This document shows positions 16,621-26,227 of a DNA stretch of 64,000 nt, in pieces; the stretch's first letter is position 1, and every line of letters begins with the position of its first letter. Both the position numbers and the translations under genes were made by a program. This stretch comes from Candidatus Aalborgicola bjergmarkensis (GTDB taxonomy: Bacteria; Pseudomonadota; Gammaproteobacteria; Burkholderiales; Burkholderiaceae_C). The notes under the pieces were generated by a model, which was not told where the DNA came from, did not search any database, and saw nothing but the letters and a program-made list of their open reading frames with translations. The stretch covers positions 496,001 to 560,000 of the forward strand of contig JADJFE010000002.1 of the NCBI GenBank assembly GCA_016708725.1, in the 5' to 3' direction.

Positions 16621-18891
16621 ATGTGGACATCATTCAAACTTTGGCGACAACAAGGCACAACGGCGCCAGACAAGGGTGCGGCTGACGCTGCCTCCAGCGC
16701 TGCTGCCACTGCGGCAGCGGCCAGTATCGCGGGTCTGATTGCAAAACTCGACTACCTGTCGCGTTCGGACATTGAGCATGTGCGCCAGGCGTATCGCTTT
16801 GCTGACCAGGCGCATCTGGGGCAGTTACGCAACAATGGCGAACCTTACATCACGCACCCGATTGCTGTGGCCACCTTGTGTGCCGACTGGAAGCTCGATG
16901 CCCAGGCCATGATGGCAGCGCTCTTGCACGATGCATTGGAAGATTGTGGTGTGACCAAGGCCGAACTGGTCGAAAAGTTCGGCACTCCGGTAGCCGACCT
17001 GGTGGATGGTTTGACCAAGCTTGATCGCCTGCATTTCACCACACGTGAAGAAAGTCAGGCCGAATCGTTTCGCAAGATGTTGTTGGCCATGGCCCGCGAC
17101 GTGCGTGTCATTCTCATCAAACTCGCAGACCGCTCGCACAACATGCGCACCTTGTCGGATGTGCCGCGCGAAAAATGGCACCGCATTGCCTCCGAGACAC
17201 TGGATATTTATGCACCTATTGCCCACCGTCTGGGCCTGAATCAGACCTTTCGGGAATTGCAGGATTTGTCCTTTCGCCACCTGCGCCCGTGGCGTTACGG
17301 AATTTTGGCCAAGGCTGTGGCGAAGGCGCGCAGTCGGCGACGTGACCTGATTAAAAAAGTACAACATGAGGTGGAAGCTGCCTTTGCCACAGCGGGCATG
17401 ACGGTGCGCATTGCCGGGCGCGAAAAGTCGCTCTATTCCATCTACAAAAAGATGAATGACAAGCACCTCAGCTTCGCGCAGGTGACCGATATTTACGGTT
17501 TTCGCCTGATTGTCCCCAAGGCGATTGACTGTTACACCGCACTGGGTATCCTGCACCAGCTTTACAAGCCTCTTCCTGGCCGCTTCAAGGACCATATTGC
17601 CATTGCCAAACCCAATGGTTACCAGTCACTACACACCACCCTGGTCGGGCCTGCGGGTGTCAACATCGAGTTTCAGATGCGTACCGAGTCCATGCACGTG
17701 GTGGCTGAGTCGGGCGTGGCCGCGCATTGGCTCTACAAGGTCAACAAGCGTGGCGCTACGTCCCTGGATCGACCGGATACCAAATGGCTGCAGTCTTTGC
17801 TCGATATTCAGTACGAAACCCGGGATTCCGCCGAGTTCTGGGACCATGTGAAGGTCGATTTGTTTCCGGATGCCGTGTACGTGTTCACGCCCAAGAGCCA
17901 GATCATGGCTTTGCCCAAGGGTGCGACCGTAGTTGATTTTGCCTATGCCATTCACAGCAGTGTGGGTGATCGCACGACCGCTGCGCGCATCAATGGCGAA
18001 CAAGTGCCCTTGCGAACCGAACTCAAAAGCGGCGATATGGTCGAGGTGGTAACTGCGCCTGTAGCCACGCCTAATCCGGTCTGGCTGGATTTTGTGCGCA
18101 CCGGGCGGGCGCGCTCAAAAATTCGCCACCAGCTCAAAACTTTAGCTCAAACAGAGTCCGAGGACCTGGGTGAGCGTCTGTTGATTCAGGCCTTGCGTGC
18201 CGAGGGTATAGAGAATTTTCCGAATGATGCACTCGAATACGAACCCATCTGGGAGAAATTGTTACGTTTTACGGGTAGCAAAAACCGCCAGGAACTACTG
18301 ACCGACATTGGACTGGGTAAACGCATTGCCAATATCGTGGCCAAACGGCTGGTGTATCTGCTAGCTGAAAAAGGTGAGCGTCCCAATGCGTTGTTATTAA
18401 CCCGTGAACGTTTCACGGCCCACGAAACCGCATCCCGTGGTCTGATTACGCTGGATGGTAGCGAAAATGCTTCCGTAAAATTCGCACAATGCTGTCGTCC
18501 GATCCCAGGAGACTCCATTGTGGGTTATCTTGGGCGTGGTGAAGGTTTGGTCGTACACCGCGATGTTTGCTCCATCGCCAAGAGGTTGTTGAACCGGGAT
18601 GCGGAGCGTTTTATTGGTGTCGTCTGGGCCGACCATCCGGTGCGGGTGTTTGAAGCCGGCGTGGTTGTGACCGTCAGCAATGCCAAGGGAATCCTGGCCA
18701 AGGTGGCGGCCACCTTGTCTGCAGCTGAAGCCGATATCATCCACATTGACATGGGGCAGGGCGCGGCGCTGGAAGATACCGATTTGCACTTTTTGGTCAC
18801 CGTGCGCGATACGCACCATCTGGAATCAGCTCTGCGCAATCTTGGTCGCACACCCTCGGTGCTGCGTGCGGTGCGCAGCAATTCATCCTGA
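16621..18891 (+). CDS. spoT: Bifunctional (p)ppGpp synthetase/hydrolase
   Basis: A 756-residue RelA/SpoT homologue. The HD hydrolase domain covers about residues 55-210 with intact metal residues in LLHDALEDCG (His103, Asp104) and LIKLADRSHNMRTL. The synthetase domain follows, with GREKSLYSIYKKMN (about 266-279) and VTDIYGFRLIV. A TGS domain lies around 415-482 (VYVFTPKSQIMALPKGATVVDFAYAI-type), then a conserved Cys/zinc-finger helix (FAQCCRPIPGD) and a C-terminal ACT domain. Intact hydrolase residues argue for SpoT rather than RelA. It is the third gene of the gmk-rpoZ cluster. Confidence 0.95.
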   Translation: MWTSFKLWRQQGTTAPDKGAADAASSAAATAAAASIAGLIAKLDYLSRSDIEHVRQAYRFADQAHLGQLRNNGEPYITHPIAVATLCADWKLDAQAMMAALLHDALEDCGVTKAELVEKFGTPVADLVDGLTKLDRLHFTTREESQAESFRKMLLAMARDVRVILIKLADRSHNMRTLSDVPREKWHRIASETLDIYAPIAHRLGLNQTFRELQDLSFRHLRPWRYGILAKAVAKARSRRRDLIKKVQHEVEAAFATAGMTVRIAGREKSLYSIYKKMNDKHLSFAQVTDIYGFRLIVPKAIDCYTALGILHQLYKPLPGRFKDHIAIAKPNGYQSLHTTLVGPAGVNIEFQMRTESMHVVAESGVAAHWLYKVNKRGATSLDRPDTKWLQSLLDIQYETRDSAEFWDHVKVDLFPDAVYVFTPKSQIMALPKGATVVDFAYAIHSSVGDRTTAARINGEQVPLRTELKSGDMVEVVTAPVATPNPVWLDFVRTGRARSKIRHQLKTLAQTESEDLGERLLIQALRAEGIENFPNDALEYEPIWEKLLRFTGSKNRQELLTDIGLGKRIANIVAKRLVYLLAEKGERPNALLLTRERFTAHETASRGLITLDGSENASVKFAQCCRPIPGDSIVGYLGRGEGLVVHRDVCSIAKRLLNRDAERFIGVVWADHPVRVFEAGVVVTVSNAKGILAKVAATLSAAEADIIHIDMGQGAALEDTDLHFLVTVRDTHHLESALRNLGRTPSVLRAVRSNSS

Positions 18892-18912
18892 TTCGTTCTT
18901 GGCTCTTTTGAT

Positions 18913-19461
18913 TCAGGGCGCCGGATAGCGCACGTCAAGCACTTCGATTTCGTCTATTCGGTCCGGCATGACCAGCTTGAGCACATCGCCCACGCGGGCC
19001 TTGAGCAAGGTGCGTGCAATCGGCGCAATCCAGCTTACTTCGCCCTGGGCACTATTGGCTTCGTCAATACCTGTAATGGTGATGGTGCGTTCCTCTCCCA
19101 GGGTGTTTGCATAGGTTACGGTGGCACCGAAGAAAATCTGGTCGTTGCCAAAATGCAGTGATGGGGTGGTGATTTCGGCAATTTCCAGGCGTTGTGTCAG
19201 AAAACGGATACGGCGATCAATCTCACGCAAGCGCTTTTTTCCATACAGGTAGTCGCCATTTTCCGAACGGTCACCATTGCTGGCAGCCCAGTGCACCACT
19301 TCCACGACCTTGGGTCGTTCGTTGTCGATCAGATCCAGCAACTCGACACGCAAACGTGCGTAACCCTGTGGCGTGATGTAATTTTTTCCACCCGCTGGCA
19401 GCGGTGGTAGTTGTGGATCATCGTTGGCATCATCTGTTTCTTTGGTGAAAGCTTTGCTCAT
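18913..19461 (-). CDS. greB: Transcription elongation factor GreB
   Basis: A 182-residue Gre factor that rescues backtracked RNA polymerase by stimulating transcript cleavage. The N-terminal coiled coil contains ASNGDRSENGDYLYGKKRLREID, with the acidic tip residues that reach the active site; the C-terminal FKBP-like domain includes GEVSWIAPIARTLLKARVGD. The YGKKR segment and basic character favour GreB over GreA. It converges on spoT with a 21-bp gap, a neighbour arrangement common in Burkholderiales. Confidence 0.93.
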   Translation of the reverse strand: MSKAFTKETDDANDDPQLPPLPAGGKNYITPQGYARLRVELLDLIDNERPKVVEVVHWAASNGDRSENGDYLYGKKRLREIDRRIRFLTQRLEIAEITTPSLHFGNDQIFFGATVTYANTLGEERTITITGIDEANSAQGEVSWIAPIARTLLKARVGDVLKLVMPDRIDEIEVLDVRYPAP

Positions 19462-19557
19462 AGGATTTTTCAGGTGCGTAGTCTGTCATGCTAACGCAAT
19501 AACGCACAAAACGTGGAAACTTCCCGCGTTCGCGCTTGGGCGTTTTACAATCCAGAG

Positions 19558-20415
19558 ATGAATTTGCGATTGTCGACATTCTTGGTGAATGCTATATTTT
19601 GTATAGCTTCTTACGCAAGTCCCACGAGGGTTTGTGGTGATTTCGCCGCAAAAATACCCAATGTAAAACCCGATTTGTGTGAAGCAGCCAAGCTGCAGGA
19701 TACGCACGCCCGTTCTGTTTTAGGACGCACTATCTGGGGGCGGGACATTAGAGCCAGCGGTGCGCAGTTGCGGGTGCTGGTATTGGGAGGCATCCACGGC
19801 GATGAAATGTCATCGAGTTCCCTGGTTTTCCACTGGATTGCCCTTGCACAAGAACCTGTAATCGGCCTGGGTTTGCCGATTGACTGGCGCTTTATTCCGT
19901 CCCTCAACCCCGATGGCTTGTTTGCGCACCCTGCCAAGCGGGTCAATGCCCGTGGCGTGGATTTGAATCGCAACTTCCCCACCCCCAATTGGGAGCGTGA
20001 CGCCCGCGTTTATTGGGAAACCCGTACCGGACGCGACCCGCGCCGCTGGCCCGGAACAAAGCCCTTGTCGGAGCCTGAAACACGTTTTTTGCTGGAACAA
20101 ATGAACAGTTTCAAGCCCCACCTGATTGTCAGTGTGCACGCCCCGTATGCCTTGCTGGATTTTGATGGCCCGCCCATGCCACCTAAACGCTTGGGGCGTT
20201 TGTATCTGGACCAGGTAGGTGTTTATCCTGGTTCACTGGGTAATTATGGTGGTGTTCACAAGGGTGTTCCGGTTGTGACCATTGAGTTGCCCGATGCCTC
20301 GCGCACTCCCGCAGATAACGAGATACGCCAAATGTGGCAAGATTTGCTGCGCTGGACCGTGGCTAAACTGGGCGGCAGTCAGCTTGCCGCTTCAGCAATC
20401 GGGGATGGCAGGTAG
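19558..20415 (+). CDS. M14-family zinc carboxypeptidase (MpaA-like), secreted
   Basis: From the ATG at 19558 the protein has 285 residues and a plausible signal peptide (MNLRLSTFLVNAIFCIASYAS). A GTG at 19513 would extend it and spoil the signal. The zinc site begins with GGIHGDEMSS (HxxE) and the third ligand is the His in VSVHAPYALLDFDGP; VDLNRNFPTPNW gives the substrate-binding Arg/Asn. The catalytic Glu is in VPVVTIELPDA. The family includes murein tripeptide amidase MpaA, so cell-wall peptide trimming is likely. Confidence 0.83.
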   Translation: MNLRLSTFLVNAIFCIASYASPTRVCGDFAAKIPNVKPDLCEAAKLQDTHARSVLGRTIWGRDIRASGAQLRVLVLGGIHGDEMSSSSLVFHWIALAQEPVIGLGLPIDWRFIPSLNPDGLFAHPAKRVNARGVDLNRNFPTPNWERDARVYWETRTGRDPRRWPGTKPLSEPETRFLLEQMNSFKPHLIVSVHAPYALLDFDGPPMPPKRLGRLYLDQVGVYPGSLGNYGGVHKGVPVVTIELPDASRTPADNEIRQMWQDLLRWTVAKLGGSQLAASAIGDGR

Positions 20416-20438
20416 TTTCTCTAATTCCTCTAATTTTT

Positions 20439-21023
20439 CTAACGTCCGCTGGTTACCACTGCCGGCCCCATGTCCTGCAAGGGCCCTAGCGGGTTGGTCT
20501 GGATTTCCACTTCGTTGATAACGGGTTGTCCGCCCCAACCCCGGTACACAACGACATCATCAACTAGGAGAATCATGGCATTGAAACGCCAACCGGTGGT
20601 TTCTATGCGGCGTTTGAAATTCAAAAAATCGGCAAAAAAGTTGCCAGTGCGGGCTTTGGAGATGTTGGCCACGTTCAATTCCCACCCCCGGCAGGCATCA
20701 CGTGCTTGTAAACAGGTGACGATACCGGGGTCGAGATCCTTGCGATCCAGTACATTGCCACTGACCATTTTTCGTACCACATCGGCATGGGTGAGGATGA
20801 CGGTATTGGGCTGGCTGGTTGGGGTCAGTCCCTTTTCTGTCAACGTGGCAATGTTGCTTGTTTGGGGGATCAGCGACTCGATTGCCTGGCGCGCAGCCTC
20901 AAAGCTTTGAAAGGCGGGAGATTCCGTGCGGGCCTGGGGTAGCAGGGAAGCGCATGCGCACAGGAGCACCGTGGTGCAAAGCACGCTGGCGGTTTTGAGG
21001 AGCGGGTGCGTTTCCATGGACAT
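20439..21023 (-). CDS. Hypothetical lipoprotein
   Basis: A 194-residue protein with a lipoprotein signal ending LCTTVLLCACAS (lipobox CAC/A-C), so it is likely membrane-anchored. No recognised catalytic motif. The mature part has two probable disulfide cysteines (TCLQARDACRGW) and a C-terminal GGQPVINEVEIQTNPLGPLQDMGP. It lies downstream of ppiD on the same strand, 49 nt away, and could belong to the same transcript; a role in envelope quality control is only a suggestion. Confidence 0.65.
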   Translation of the reverse strand: MSMETHPLLKTASVLCTTVLLCACASLLPQARTESPAFQSFEAARQAIESLIPQTSNIATLTEKGLTPTSQPNTVILTHADVVRKMVSGNVLDRKDLDPGIVTCLQARDACRGWELNVANISKARTGNFFADFLNFKRRIETTGWRFNAMILLVDDVVVYRGWGGQPVINEVEIQTNPLGPLQDMGPAVVTSGR

Positions 21024-21072
21024 GGCTTGGAAGAGGCCAACCGCAGCACGTACCCTAAGCCAGCCTTATACG

Positions 21073-23007
21073 CTAGTCAAGCGCTGCCGCCAGCGAGTCC
21101 AGCGCGGAAGGTTTAGGACGCGGCACCTTGATTTGCACCTTGAAGCGCTCGTTGAGTAACTGGTAATACGCCTGGGCTTCGGCATCGGCCATCCATTGGA
21201 CATACTGCTTGCGTTCTTGTTCTACGGCTTTCGGGGGGGCAGGATTGCGTGGGAGCACCTTGTTGATGCGCACAACGGCATAACCATTTGTGCCAAGATC
21301 AACACCAGCCCAGGCAGGCAGCTTGCTGGTATCTGCATGCAATGCAGCTTCCAGTATCGTGCCGGGAACATTCTGGCTTGCATCGCGGGAAAGTGTCAAT
21401 GGCGGGGGGGCGTTTTCAGGCGGTGTTTGTTTCCAGGCAGCAAGTTTTTCCTGTCCTTCCTTCTTGGCCAATTCAGCACTGCGATTGGCTATCAGCATCG
21501 TGCGTACTTTGGAGCGAACCTCTGCCAGTGGTTGCGTGGAGGCCGGCGTGTATTGGGTAATGCGGGCAGCGGCCAACTGGTTAACAGCCACTTCAATGGC
21601 CTCGGTATTGCGTTTTTTGTCAATCGACTCCGGGCTAAAGAGTGCCGAGAGCAGCTTGGGGTTGGCCAGTACCCCAGTTGCTCCAGGCGTTGGTTGACGT
21701 CCAAGTTTGGTTGCCGTTTTAATCTCGAGTTTCATCCGCTCGGCGACAGGTTTCAAACTGTCCGATTGCTCGTACACGCCATTGGTAAAGGCTTCGGCGG
21801 CCTCGGCAAATTTCCCCTGCGCTTGTTGTGACTTGAGATCTGCTTCGATGGACGGGCGCAACTCTTCGAAACTACGTTGCCTGGGAGCCTTGATGTCGGT
21901 GAGCAAAATGATATGGAAACCAAAATCGGATACCACCACGTTGCTGATTTCGCCCTTTTTCAGGGTAAACACAGCCTCTTCAAAAGGTTTGACCATGGCG
22001 CCCCGTGAGAAGAAACCGAGATCGCCACCGTTCACGGCGGAACCCGTATCCTGCGAATTCTTGCGTGCCACGTCGGCGAAGGATTCAGGAGATTTGCGCA
22101 CCTGGGCCAATAGCGTTTCGGCGCGTTCACGTGCCTTGGTTCGATCCGCTTCGGCCATATCCTTGGGTGCGTTAATCAGGATGTGGCTAGCTTTGCGCTC
22201 TTCCTTGCCACTCAGGCGCATGGCGTTTTGTTCGTAGTACGTTTTCAGATCGGCTTCGTTGAGTGTGATGGTTTTCTTCACGGCATCCATGTCCAGCACC
22301 ACATACTCGACATCTGCACTCTCCGGAACTTGAAAGAGAGTCTGATTGGATTGATAAAAAGCATCGACTTCCGCATCGGTCAAGCTGACTTTGCTGGCGT
22401 AATCGCTGGCATTGAAGCGGCTGATTTGCACTTCCCGCCGTTCGAAATATGCATTAAAAGCAACATCCGATAAGGCCACAGGCATAAATGCGGTTGGCGC
22501 GATGCCTGCTTCGACTTGCCGTAGTATCAAATCATTGCGCACTCGGCGTTCAAAACCCTCTGGTGTGAAGCCCTGACTGGCAGCGAGCTGGCGGTATCGC
22601 TCGATGTCAAACGTTCCATCGGGTTTTTTCAAGGAAGAGATGATCCGATCCTCCTGCAATTCACGTGCCAGACGCGCATCCGTGGTGTTGAAGTGCGCAT
22701 CGTTGGCGGCATCGGACAGAACGCGATCACGCACCAACCGCTCTAGCGAGGCATAGCGTGCTTCCGGAGAGTCTAGCCGTTTGCCATCCACGTTGGGATT
22801 CGAGGCGCGCAGACGGTCCACATTTTGTTTATGGGCTGCATCCCATTCACTTTCGGTGATGCTGTGGCTGCCAATTTTAGCCACGGTTGCGCCAGTGCCA
22901 CCGATGCGCCTGAAACCATCCACGCCTACCAGTACAAATGCTGGAATGATCAGCAAGAACATCAGGCTCATCATCACCTTCGTGTGCTTGCGAACAAAAT
23001 CGAACAT
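21073..23007 (-). CDS. ppiD: Periplasmic folding chaperone PpiD (SurA-like PPIase)
   Basis: A 644-residue membrane-anchored parvulin-type peptidyl-prolyl isomerase. I start at MFDFVRKHTKVMMSL, with GGAG upstream; an extension to 23127 looks spurious. A single N-terminal membrane segment (VMMSLMFLLIIPAFVLVGVDG) is followed by a SurA_N-like helical region (about 40-220), a rotamase domain with KASHILINAPKDM and GGDLGFFSRGAMVKPFEEAVF, and a C-terminal SurA-like part. PpiD works at the Sec translocon on emerging outer-membrane and periplasmic proteins. tRNA-Phe lies upstream. Confidence 0.93.
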   Translation of the reverse strand: MFDFVRKHTKVMMSLMFLLIIPAFVLVGVDGFRRIGGTGATVAKIGSHSITESEWDAAHKQNVDRLRASNPNVDGKRLDSPEARYASLERLVRDRVLSDAANDAHFNTTDARLARELQEDRIISSLKKPDGTFDIERYRQLAASQGFTPEGFERRVRNDLILRQVEAGIAPTAFMPVALSDVAFNAYFERREVQISRFNASDYASKVSLTDAEVDAFYQSNQTLFQVPESADVEYVVLDMDAVKKTITLNEADLKTYYEQNAMRLSGKEERKASHILINAPKDMAEADRTKARERAETLLAQVRKSPESFADVARKNSQDTGSAVNGGDLGFFSRGAMVKPFEEAVFTLKKGEISNVVVSDFGFHIILLTDIKAPRQRSFEELRPSIEADLKSQQAQGKFAEAAEAFTNGVYEQSDSLKPVAERMKLEIKTATKLGRQPTPGATGVLANPKLLSALFSPESIDKKRNTEAIEVAVNQLAAARITQYTPASTQPLAEVRSKVRTMLIANRSAELAKKEGQEKLAAWKQTPPENAPPPLTLSRDASQNVPGTILEAALHADTSKLPAWAGVDLGTNGYAVVRINKVLPRNPAPPKAVEQERKQYVQWMADAEAQAYYQLLNERFKVQIKVPRPKPSALDSLAAALD

Positions 23008-23196
23008 GTGCTTTACTCTCCATGAAATAATAAAAAAGGCGAACATCGCTGCTCGCCCTTGACCAATGTGGTGATGGCGGGTTGAATCAAGTCTCTGCGC
23101 CACGTAGAAGGCGCAGCAGCATACCATACGGCTGCGCGGGTAATTTTTCTCAATCAGCGAACCGTGAGTAACATCAGTTACAATGCGGAGATATTA

Positions 23197-23272
<76 letters not shown>

Positions 23273-23288
23273 TATAAATCAACAACTT

Positions 23289-23316
23289 AGCCCAGCTCAC
23301 AAGGTTGGGCTTTTTT
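23289..23316 (+). terminator. Terminator after tRNA-Phe
   Basis: Stem AGCCCA / TGGGCT with an 11-nt loop followed by six T, 17 bp after the tRNA. Confidence 0.75.
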
Positions 23317-23508
23317 GTTTCTGGTGCTCATACCTGCGCTATGCCGCCAGCGGTACACAGTTTTGCACCATGTAGCCAGCGCCAGCGAATGCCACCATTC
23401 AGCGGTTTTGCACTTTTACAACGGTCTGTTGCCTCGTTGGTGCAATCGTGGTTGCATCGGGCGAAAAACCCAGAGGGTAAGGCTGGGTCGGTCTTGGTGG
23501 GCGCTTGG

Positions 23509-23739
23509 TCACAGCTTGGCATGAACGTATGGCATTAAGGCGCGGGCAGCGTCAATCCTTAGTCTCAGGTCTTGCCGGTCATCACCCATAAGCGCCATCA
23601 GCCATTCCAATGGGTCAGCACAGTACGGCAGCAGCCGGGCGGCTTCATTGCGGGCAATGGTGCGCGGGTTGAGCGTGCCTTGCTTGCGGCCAGCGCCACG
23701 GCGGGCACCTCCCCAGCCTGTTTTACGGTCGTTCGGCAT
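23509..23739 (-). CDS. Small phage/plasmid-type basic protein
   Basis: Seventy-six residues. The start GWGGARRGAGRKQGTLN is the Gly/Arg-rich opening common to small phage proteins and terminase small subunits, followed by helices (RNEAARLLPYCADPLEWLMALM; LRLRIDAARALMPYVHAKL). The ribosome site is a GAA-rich stretch. Likely the last gene of the accessory element next to tRNA-Phe; precise function unknown. Confidence 0.6.
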   Translation of the reverse strand: MPNDRKTGWGGARRGAGRKQGTLNPRTIARNEAARLLPYCADPLEWLMALMGDDRQDLRLRIDAARALMPYVHAKL

Positions 23740-23846
23740 CTTGATTGTTCTTCTATGGGTTTTTTTTTCCGCGCATGCGAAAACGTGCGGTCTACGGGAT
23801 GGCGAAGTCCCAAAGAATCGCCCTCCCCCCGTTCCAGAAAAATTTC

Positions 23847-24013
23847 CTCAACTCGCGGGTGTGTGCAAAGAGGGGGACATCCGGTCTATGTCCTGCAAAG
23901 CGCCAAAGACTAGACCGGCCCCCGGCCCAGAAGGGTAGGGGCTATCGCCATCCTTGGCACTTCACGCTGGATAGACCGATAGTCCCTCTCTTTACGCACA
24001 CCCGCGAGTTGAG
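23847..24013. repeat. Long imperfect inverted repeat (about 47-bp arms)
   Basis: The left arm begins CTCAACTCGCGGGTGTG at 23847, and the right arm ends with its reverse complement at 24013. Complementarity continues through AAAGAG, GGGAC and CGGTCTAT toward the middle. About 70 bp separate the arms. Related fragments (ATCCGGTCT, CCTCGGTCTGG) recur at about 24050-24290. Origin, cos-like site or small non-autonomous element; undecided. Confidence 0.7.
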
Positions 24014-24115
24014 ATATTTTTTCTGGGAATGGCTTTGACCCCCTATTGCTAATTCGCGGCTGTGCAAACAGGATGGAACCCTCGGTCTGGGCTGGTCGGT
24101 GCTGTAGGGATTAGC

Positions 24116-24400
24116 CTAGCCCCGCCATGATATTCTGGTTTTGCGGATGTAAAAAAAAGGCTGAACATACGGTTTCCTCAGAACCTTTCGCCAGAGATTT
24201 ACACGGCCCCCGGCCTCGCGCGCGCACACAACGGTTTTACCGACAAGTTGGGTGTTAGCGATTGTTTGAAGCGGAACATCCGGTCTTGGTGGCATGAGGT
24301 TGTAAAGATGCGCCCGTCCCCTATGGGTCAGGCACACACTAGGATGGCCGTGGTTGCGTCGCAGGCGCATGATTGATAGCAGCGCATCACCCAGCATCAC
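24116..24400 (-). CDS. Hypothetical element protein downstream of VRR-NUC
   Basis: Ninety-four residues, basic, beginning MMLGDALLSIMRLRRNHGHP. The start overlaps the VRR-NUC stop by 4 nt, which supports a real coupled gene. No motif recognised; the C-terminal KPYVQPFFYIRKTR is unusual and may be read-through. It could be spurious. Confidence 0.4.
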   Translation of the reverse strand: MMLGDALLSIMRLRRNHGHPSVCLTHRGRAHLYNLMPPRPDVPLQTIANTQLVGKTVVCAREAGGRVNLWRKVLRKPYVQPFFYIRKTRISWRG

Positions 24401-24780
24401 AGCGGCCCCAATGCCTGCATCACATCCCGGCAGTCACGCGCCACGAAAGCCACGCCACCACCAGCCCGAACACGCTCAAGAAACACAGCTTGTTCTGGCC
24501 TCAGCTTTCCCTTGGGCGCTTTCACTTCAACACCCAGCAGGCGGCCATCACGCAACATGCCCAGCACATCAGGGCAACCCACGAAGCCAAACCGAACGAA
24601 ACGGCCACCGACACGGGCGGCCCCGCTGTTCATCCGTTCGCACCAGACAACGGCAGGGTGTGCCTTGAGTGCCTTCAACACCTCGCACAGTGCAGCGGCC
24701 TCGGGCTTGCTGTTTGTGCGCTTGGTGGGCGCTTCCATGCCGAACAGGTCTGGTGCACCAGAGAATGATTTCTCAGTCAT
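24397..24780 (-). CDS. VRR-NUC domain nuclease
   Basis: A 127-residue stand-alone VRR-NUC (PD-(D/E)XK-like) nuclease of the phage/plasmid type. The active site is GFVGCPDVLGM followed by GRLLGVEVKAPKG (Asp...Glu-X-Lys), preceded by WCERMNSGAARVGGRF. The ATG at 24780 is preceded by GGAGCC. Such nucleases belong to replication and repair modules of mobile elements and often sit near the primase/helicase, as here. Two damaged relatives lie at 30963-31232 and 32256-32423, showing that elements of this kind were acquired repeatedly. Confidence 0.85.
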   Translation of the reverse strand: MTEKSFSGAPDLFGMEAPTKRTNSKPEAAALCEVLKALKAHPAVVWCERMNSGAARVGGRFVRFGFVGCPDVLGMLRDGRLLGVEVKAPKGKLRPEQAVFLERVRAGGGVAFVARDCRDVMQALGPL

Positions 24781-24817
24781 TGCATTGGCTCCTTGCATCC
24801 AGTTTTAACCCAGGTAC

Positions 24818-24912
24818 AAAAGGTACACCCCTAAAGGGTGTTGTACCTATCTGTACCTTTTTGGGTGTGGGTACAACGGGGTACGTGTACCTATCTGTAC
24901 CTATCTGTACCC
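24818..24912. repeat. GGTACA/TGTACC iteron-like repeats
   Basis: At least eight short GTAC-centred repeats lie here, including three copies of the longer form GTACCTATCTGTACC (some overlapping) and GGTACAAAAGGTACA. They occupy the gap between the primase/helicase and VRR-NUC genes, where a replication origin or operator would be expected. Confidence 0.7.
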
Positions 24913-24915
24913 GGC

Positions 24916-26157
24916 TCATTTGGCTACCCCGGCAGCGCAAACCATGCCAGCGGCTTCATGAATAGCAGCGGCTGTAACCAGTGACTTCATGGCGCGGTAT
25001 ATCGGCCCCTTTTCGTACCTGCCTTCAAAGTGCGTCACCACGTCACGTTTTTTGATTCCGATTTTGTGGGCCACCAGAAACTCTAAAACTGCCCCGTCAC
25101 ATTCGCTCAGGCGTTTCCCCTGTTGCTTCACTGGCGCATCGGCAGCAGTCACCACGCAGCTTGTCGCAGGACTGCCCCACTTGGTATGCCCCAGCGTCAC
25201 CACGTCCAGCCTGAACCCGATACGTTCACCCTTGCTGGCCAGGTCGCGCTGTTTGGTTATCTCCACGCAGCGCCCGGCAGGTGAATCGCTGATTTCAATC
25301 TCGGTGTCCACGGCAGCACGAATGCCGCTCCAGCCACGCGCACCAGCGGCAGCAGCTTTGCCGGAATGGTGAATCAGCAGAAAATGCGCTTTGCACTCGG
25401 TGCGGATTCTGTCGAAGCGGCGCACCACCAGGCCCATGTCCTGCCCGGCGTTTTCATTTGCACCAGCGCTCAACCGGGCCAACGTGTCGCCCACAATCAA
25501 ACGCACCTTTTGCCCTCGCTGGCGCTCCAGTTGCTGAACCAACGTGATAACCCGGTTTGTGTCCGCGTCACCGTCGAACAGGTCAATCGGGCTTTGCACA
25601 ATGGCGAAGTTCGGCACCTTGCAATTGTGGTGCTTTTGGTAGGCTTGTAGGCGGCCACGTACCGAAGCGGGTGATTCGGCGGCCAGGTACACCACCATGC
25701 CCGACTCGGTGCGTTTGCCCATCCACGGCACGCCACGGGCCACGCTTGCGGCCATGTCGATTACCAGAAAGGTTTTACCGCTGTTCGAGTCACCGTACAA
25801 AACAGAACCGTCGCCCGAGGTTAAAACACCTTCCACCAGCTCATCAGGCGGGTCGTAGTGGTCGGGCAGTTCGTCAGCGAATGCCACCGACACCGGGTAA
25901 CTCACGGGCGGCATGGTCGCACCTTCCAGCAGCGCGGCCAGAACGTCGAAGCCATCGCGACAAAACAAATCGTTAATGTCGAAATTGTTCGGCTCAGACT
26001 CGGGCAGGCAGGCCACAGCACAATTGAACTCAGCCGCTATCTTTTTTGCGTCGTCCTCTTTGCCACGGTCGGGCGCAATGGTGATTTGCGTCTCAGGCTC
26101 TTTCTGGCGCAGCCTTGTCCAATGAGGTGTGAGCCTGAACGAGGTGCGTATTTCCAA
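24916..26157 (-). CDS. Toprim primase / RepA-type AAA helicase, N-terminus truncated
   Basis: About 400 residues of a plasmid/phage replication protein. The first part keeps the end of a Toprim domain (ITIAPDRGKEDDAKKIAAEF, NNFDINDL), and the rest is a RepA-like hexameric helicase ATPase with Walker A LYGDSNSGKTFLV, Walker B-like VRLIVGDTLARL and ARGWSGIRAAVD. The expected N-terminal zinc/primase part is missing: the reading frame runs out at the transposase insertion upstream. It most probably replicated the element but is now inactive. The iteron array follows its stop. Confidence 0.75.
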   Translation of the reverse strand: MEIRTSFRLTPHWTRLRQKEPETQITIAPDRGKEDDAKKIAAEFNCAVACLPESEPNNFDINDLFCRDGFDVLAALLEGATMPPVSYPVSVAFADELPDHYDPPDELVEGVLTSGDGSVLYGDSNSGKTFLVIDMAASVARGVPWMGKRTESGMVVYLAAESPASVRGRLQAYQKHHNCKVPNFAIVQSPIDLFDGDADTNRVITLVQQLERQRGQKVRLIVGDTLARLSAGANENAGQDMGLVVRRFDRIRTECKAHFLLIHHSGKAAAAGARGWSGIRAAVDTEIEISDSPAGRCVEITKQRDLASKGERIGFRLDVVTLGHTKWGSPATSCVVTAADAPVKQQGKRLSECDGAVLEFLVAHKIGIKKRDVVTHFEGRYEKGPIYRAMKSLVTAAAIHEAAGMVCAAGVAK

Positions 26158-26227
26158 CGAGGAATGAGCCTGAAGGAGTGGATTTACTTACTGTTTTGGT
26201 TTGATCATCTACCGGATGGTGATCAAC

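Noticed and set aside
23847..24290. CRISPR array
   Set aside because: Repeats are few, unequal and inverted, with no regular spacers or cas genes in the window.
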